Positions 61,007 through 64,000 of a DNA stretch of 64,000 nucleotides are shown piece after piece (positions within the stretch are counted from its first letter, which is position 1; each line of letters opens with the position of its first letter). The notes under the pieces were generated by a model. The model did not search any database. It was given only the letters and a program-made list of their open reading frames with translations, and had not been told where the DNA came from. The translations under genes and the position numbers were made by a program. Source of the DNA: Ruminococcus sp. (GTDB lineage Bacteria > Bacillota > Clostridia > Oscillospirales > Acutalibacteraceae); NCBI GenBank assembly GCA_003521625.1, contig DPHV01000024.1, positions 32,769 through 96,768 on the forward strand, written 5' to 3'.

Positions 61007-62470
61007 ATGATTGCTGTTAAAGAAAAGTTAAAGGACTCTTCGCTTTTCAGAAAACTCTACATAGCTGATTTGTTTTTCTGCAATATCGCATTTCTTCAGA
61101 TTCCCGCATACGTTCTGCTTGTTTTTCTCTTTGTGTGGGGAGTAGGACTCGCAGTCTATAATCAGCGTGTGAACAACACCTTTTTCAAGCTCCGTTTCGG
61201 ACTTTGGGTAGGTGCTTTTCTCGTTTTCTCTCTGTTATCAATTATAATAAACTTCTCTGCAACAATTCTATACAGCCTTATAATGTTTATTCACGTTCTT
61301 GTTTGCTTTTTTGTGTTTTACGGAATGCATACAGAACCGAATTTTGATTTCAGAAGTGAGCTTTATTCAATGGCTCGATTCATAGTCTACGTCACAACCG
61401 TTGCAAATATAATCGGAATTTTCTGCCTTATGTTCGGAATAAGGTTTGAGTGGTACTGGATTAAATTTACAATCTACGAAAACCGCTTTACAGGCGTTTA
61501 TGTCAATCCCAACCTGCTCGGTTTTGTTTCGGTAGTGTCAATAGTCTGCTGTCATATGCTCTATAAAGAAAAGCTGATGAAATCCGTTAATCAGCCGAGA
61601 GTAAGTAAAATCTGGATTTTTACCTGTATTGCTACAAATCTGTTTTCGCTTATTCTTTGCGACTCAAATGCTTCACTTGTTCTTGCACTTGCATATGCAA
61701 TAGTATATTTAATATACATTTTCTTTGCAGATAAAACAGGCTTGTCAGCCTCTAAAATAATATTCAAAATAATTGCTCTTGTGGTCGTAGGAGCGTTTTT
61801 AGCTTCCTCGGCACTGATGCTTCGAACAATTTGTCAGACAGGTTTTTCTGTTGTTCTCTCAAAAACAAATTCCATAATCAGTGTAATTATGGGTGATGAA
61901 GATATAACTTCGGGAATATCGTCGGTAGAAACAGGTAATCCGCAAGAGAAGAATGACGTTACCTTCGGTCACGAAAACAAAAACATTGACAGCGGACGTT
62001 TCAAGCTCTGGAAGGAATCAATAAATCTGTTTAAAATTTCTCCTTTTATCGGAATTTCAAACGGAAATATCGTCTTTTACAGTGAGGAATACTCAAACGG
62101 AGTGCTGAACTATTCCTATCACAAAAGCGACTTGCACAACGGCTATCTTACAATTCTCGTATCAACGGGTATAATCGGATTTTTATTGTTCGGTATTTTC
62201 GGATTTCGCTTTGCAAAGCATTCGGCACAGCATTTGTTTTTGCAGAAAAAGACATTCCGCAACGACGTCTATCCCTGCCTGTTTGCTTTCCTGTTTGCGT
62301 ATCTGATTTATGCAATGTTCGAGAAAGCGCTGTTGTACGACATATCTTTTATGGTTATGTGGTTCTGGCTGATGATGGGATATATGAGCTGTTATATTGC
62401 AAAATTCGAGCCGATGCTTGAAACGCAGTATCTTTTTCACAGAAAACGTCTTACAAGAACACTTCTTTAA
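61007..62470 (+). CDS. O-antigen ligase/polymerase-family (Wzy/WaaL-like) membrane protein
   Basis: A 487-residue membrane protein with about eleven to twelve hydrophobic segments. Its large extracytoplasmic loop (about 285-375) carries DSGRFKLWKESINLFKISPFIGISNG, the R-x-x-x-W pattern of the PF04932 family, and later SDLHNGYLTILVSTGIIGF. It probably polymerises or attaches the glycan started by the preceding sugar transferase. Only two genes are present, so other assembly genes must lie elsewhere. A short spacing suggests one operon. Confidence 0.85.
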   Translation: MIAVKEKLKDSSLFRKLYIADLFFCNIAFLQIPAYVLLVFLFVWGVGLAVYNQRVNNTFFKLRFGLWVGAFLVFSLLSIIINFSATILYSLIMFIHVLVCFFVFYGMHTEPNFDFRSELYSMARFIVYVTTVANIIGIFCLMFGIRFEWYWIKFTIYENRFTGVYVNPNLLGFVSVVSIVCCHMLYKEKLMKSVNQPRVSKIWIFTCIATNLFSLILCDSNASLVLALAYAIVYLIYIFFADKTGLSASKIIFKIIALVVVGAFLASSALMLRTICQTGFSVVLSKTNSIISVIMGDEDITSGISSVETGNPQEKNDVTFGHENKNIDSGRFKLWKESINLFKISPFIGISNGNIVFYSEEYSNGVLNYSYHKSDLHNGYLTILVSTGIIGFLLFGIFGFRFAKHSAQHLFLQKKTFRNDVYPCLFAFLFAYLIYAMFEKALLYDISFMVMWFWLMMGYMSCYIAKFEPMLETQYLFHRKRLTRTLL

Positions 62471-62500
62471 TGCTTGTATAATATTGTAAAATGAGTTATA

Positions 62501-62537
62501 ATATCCGTAGGAGCGAAAAATCCTGCGGATATTTTTG
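62501..62537 (+). terminator. terminator before nadE
   Basis: ATATCCGTAGGA (62501-62512) pairs with TCCTGCGGATAT (62521-62532), one G-U pair, followed by TTTTG. It ends the sugar-transferase operon. A TATAAT-like sequence at 62497-62502 lies at the same place. Confidence 0.75.
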
Positions 62538-62554
62538 TATAAGGAATGATAGAG

Positions 62555-64000
62555 TTGAAATATGGTTTTGTAAAAACAGCGGCGGCAACGCCGAAAATCA
62601 GAGTGGCAGACTGCGAATACAACGCAAATCAGATAATCTCCTGCGTTAAAGAGGCGTATGAAAACGGAGCGGCTTTGCTTGTGTTTCCCGAGCTTTGCGT
62701 AACAGGTTACACCTGCTCGGATTTGTTTTTACAAAGCACCTTGCTGAAGACGGCTGAAAAGGCTGTAAAAAGAATCAAAGAAGAAACGAAGGATTTGGAT
62801 ATAGTTTTTGTTGTAGGAGTTCCCATAGCTGTAAAGCAGTCACTCTATAACTGCGGTGTAGTAATCTGCAAGGGCGAAATTCTCGGTGCAGTTCCAAAGG
62901 TAAATATCCCGAATTACAGTGAGTTTTATGAGTTAAGGCACTTCACAAGCGGAAAGAATGTTGAAGAGCATATTGTTTATGCCGGAGACGGTTGGATTGA
63001 GCTTTCCGATACGCAGTATTTTGTCTGCAAGGATATGGAGGATTTTTCATTCGGCGTTGAAATCTGCGAGGATTTGTGGGTAGCCGAGTCACCGTCAATA
63101 AGACTTGCTCAAAGCGGTGCCGCAATAATCTGCAACCTTTCCTGTTCGGACGATTTAATCGGCAAGGCGCAGTACCGCTGTGACCTGGTAAAAATGCAGA
63201 GTGCAAAGCTATGCTGCGGCTATATCTATTGTGACGCAGGCTTCGGTGAAAGTACAACTGATATGGTCTTTTCTGCGCAGAATGTAATTGCTGAAAACGG
63301 CACGATTGTCTCCGAAAGCTGTCGCTTCAACAACGGAATCACCTATGCCGATATTGACGTTGAACGTCTTATGAGCGAACGCAGAAAAACAAACACATAT
63401 ATCGACTATATTCCGGACGAAAATTCAAAATACTATCCGGATAAAGAATTTGAAATTGAAATACATGATACAAAGCTGACAAGAATATTCCCCTGTACAC
63501 CTTTCGTTCCGTCTGATAAAAGCGACCTAGAAAACCGCTGTGAGGAAATCCTCACAATTCAGGCAACAGGTCTTGCGACACGTCTTGCACATACGGGCAT
63601 TCAAAATGTAGTATTAGGCTTATCGGGCGGTCTTGACAGCACACTTGCGCTTATCGTCTGCGTTCATGCCTTTGATATGCTCTCGCTCGACAGAAAGAAT
63701 ATCCACACCGTAACTATGCCTTGTTTCGGCACAACAAAGCGTACAAAATCAAACGCAGAAAAGCTTGCCGAGGCATACGGAGTTTCATTTGAAGAAATCA
63801 ATATCACCCTTGCAGTACGTCAGCATTTTTCGGACATCGGTCACGACGAAAGCGTCACAAATATAACCTATGAAAACTCACAGGCTCGTGAGCGTACACA
63901 GATTCTTATGGACTTGTCCAACAAATACAACGGTCTTGTAATCGGCACAGGCGACCTTTCCGAGCTTGCTCTCGGCTGGGCAACCTACAACGGCGACCAT
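62555..64000 (+). CDS. nadE: glutamine-dependent NAD+ synthase, 3' truncated by window end
   Basis: At least 482 residues, open to the window edge; homologues run to about 640. The N-terminal nitrilase-type glutaminase has E46 in LVFPELCVTG, the Lys of VPKVNIPNY and C171 in VEICEDLWV. The synthetase part starts near 330, with the PP-loop LSGGLDSTLAL (SGGLDS at 357-362) and GTGDLSELALGWATYNGDH at the edge. It amidates nicotinic acid adenine dinucleotide to NAD+. TTG 62555 has AAGGAA 8 bases upstream; an in-frame ATG 62546 is too close to that site. Confidence 0.95.
   Translation, partial: MKYGFVKTAAATPKIRVADCEYNANQIISCVKEAYENGAALLVFPELCVTGYTCSDLFLQSTLLKTAEKAVKRIKEETKDLDIVFVVGVPIAVKQSLYNCGVVICKGEILGAVPKVNIPNYSEFYELRHFTSGKNVEEHIVYAGDGWIELSDTQYFVCKDMEDFSFGVEICEDLWVAESPSIRLAQSGAAIICNLSCSDDLIGKAQYRCDLVKMQSAKLCCGYIYCDAGFGESTTDMVFSAQNVIAENGTIVSESCRFNNGITYADIDVERLMSERRKTNTYIDYIPDENSKYYPDKEFEIEIHDTKLTRIFPCTPFVPSDKSDLENRCEEILTIQATGLATRLAHTGIQNVVLGLSGGLDSTLALIVCVHAFDMLSLDRKNIHTVTMPCFGTTKRTKSNAEKLAEAYGVSFEEINITLAVRQHFSDIGHDESVTNITYENSQARERTQILMDLSNKYNGLVIGTGDLSELALGWATYNGDH

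Overview
The window looks like the chromosome of an anaerobic, starch-degrading low-GC Firmicute of the Oscillospirales, most like Ruminococcus bromii. Three things point there. There are two tandem type I pullulanases, one with a dockerin, and a papain-like protease that also ends in a dockerin, as expected for an amylosome. The regulation is Firmicute: a perfect CIRCE, Rex with a Rex box, a yybP-ykoY Mn2+ riboswitch and a likely 6S RNA. The gene pairs (YfmF/YfmH, dnaG-rpoD, DUF1292) are also Firmicute. The species is inferred. I saw no rRNA, tRNA, CRISPR array, prophage or transposase gene.

Layout. 1-2.6 kb: a sugar O-acetyltransferase and an M20 amidohydrolase of foreign look, sitting among the scars of a decayed tandem duplication. 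2.7-7.0 kb: the operon yfmF-like, yfmH-like, lgt, folD. 7.2-10.5 kb: dnaG, rpoD and a small zincin. 10.5-12.2 kb: a LysM protein (minus) and enolase. 12.4-18.6 kb: the two pullulanases. 18.6-19.0 kb: a 207-bp inverted-repeat element. 19.1-22.9 kb (minus): acn-icd-rex, with a Rex operator over the acn promoter. 23.2-25.9 kb: typA and a DEDDh exonuclease. 26-27.8 kb (minus): the dockerin protease. 28-29.7 kb: htrA. 29.9-31.3 kb (minus): murC.

31.5-35.2 kb: rlmD-like, a methyltransferase, an SDR and a BrkB/YihY membrane protein. 35.5-37.1 kb: an amidase, a LUD protein, a 160-bp MITE-like element and a 39-residue Asn/Gln-rich microprotein. 37.2-39.6 kb: rsmF-like, rsmA and a small membrane protein. 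39.6-42.4 kb: the Mn riboswitch and a P-type ATPase. 42.6-48.7 kb: the overlapping operon nusB, tsaD-like, xseA, dnaE. 48.8-51.7 kb: a TrpXYZ-like ABC transporter. 51.8-54.5 kb: a lipoprotein (minus), then CIRCE-groES-groEL. 54.7-56.6 kb: a compact cassette of PqqD-like protein, S24/S26 peptidase and NTP_transf_5 protein, with no evident substrate; this is the best candidate here for an undescribed system. 56.7-59.3 kb (minus): gpsA-like and a membrane glycosyltransferase. 59.4-59.9 kb (minus): 6S RNA and DUF1292. 60.0-62.5 kb: a strong promoter with a roughly 100-nt leader or sRNA, a polyprenyl sugar transferase and an O-antigen ligase/polymerase. 62.6-64 kb: nadE, cut by the window edge.

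Most of the window is housekeeping: replication, translation, envelope and central carbon metabolism. The accessory interest lies in the starch and dockerin enzymes, the duplication scar, two non-coding inverted-repeat families and the PqqD cassette. Coordinates and motifs come from direct reading. Family names are assigned from recognisable motifs without any database search.
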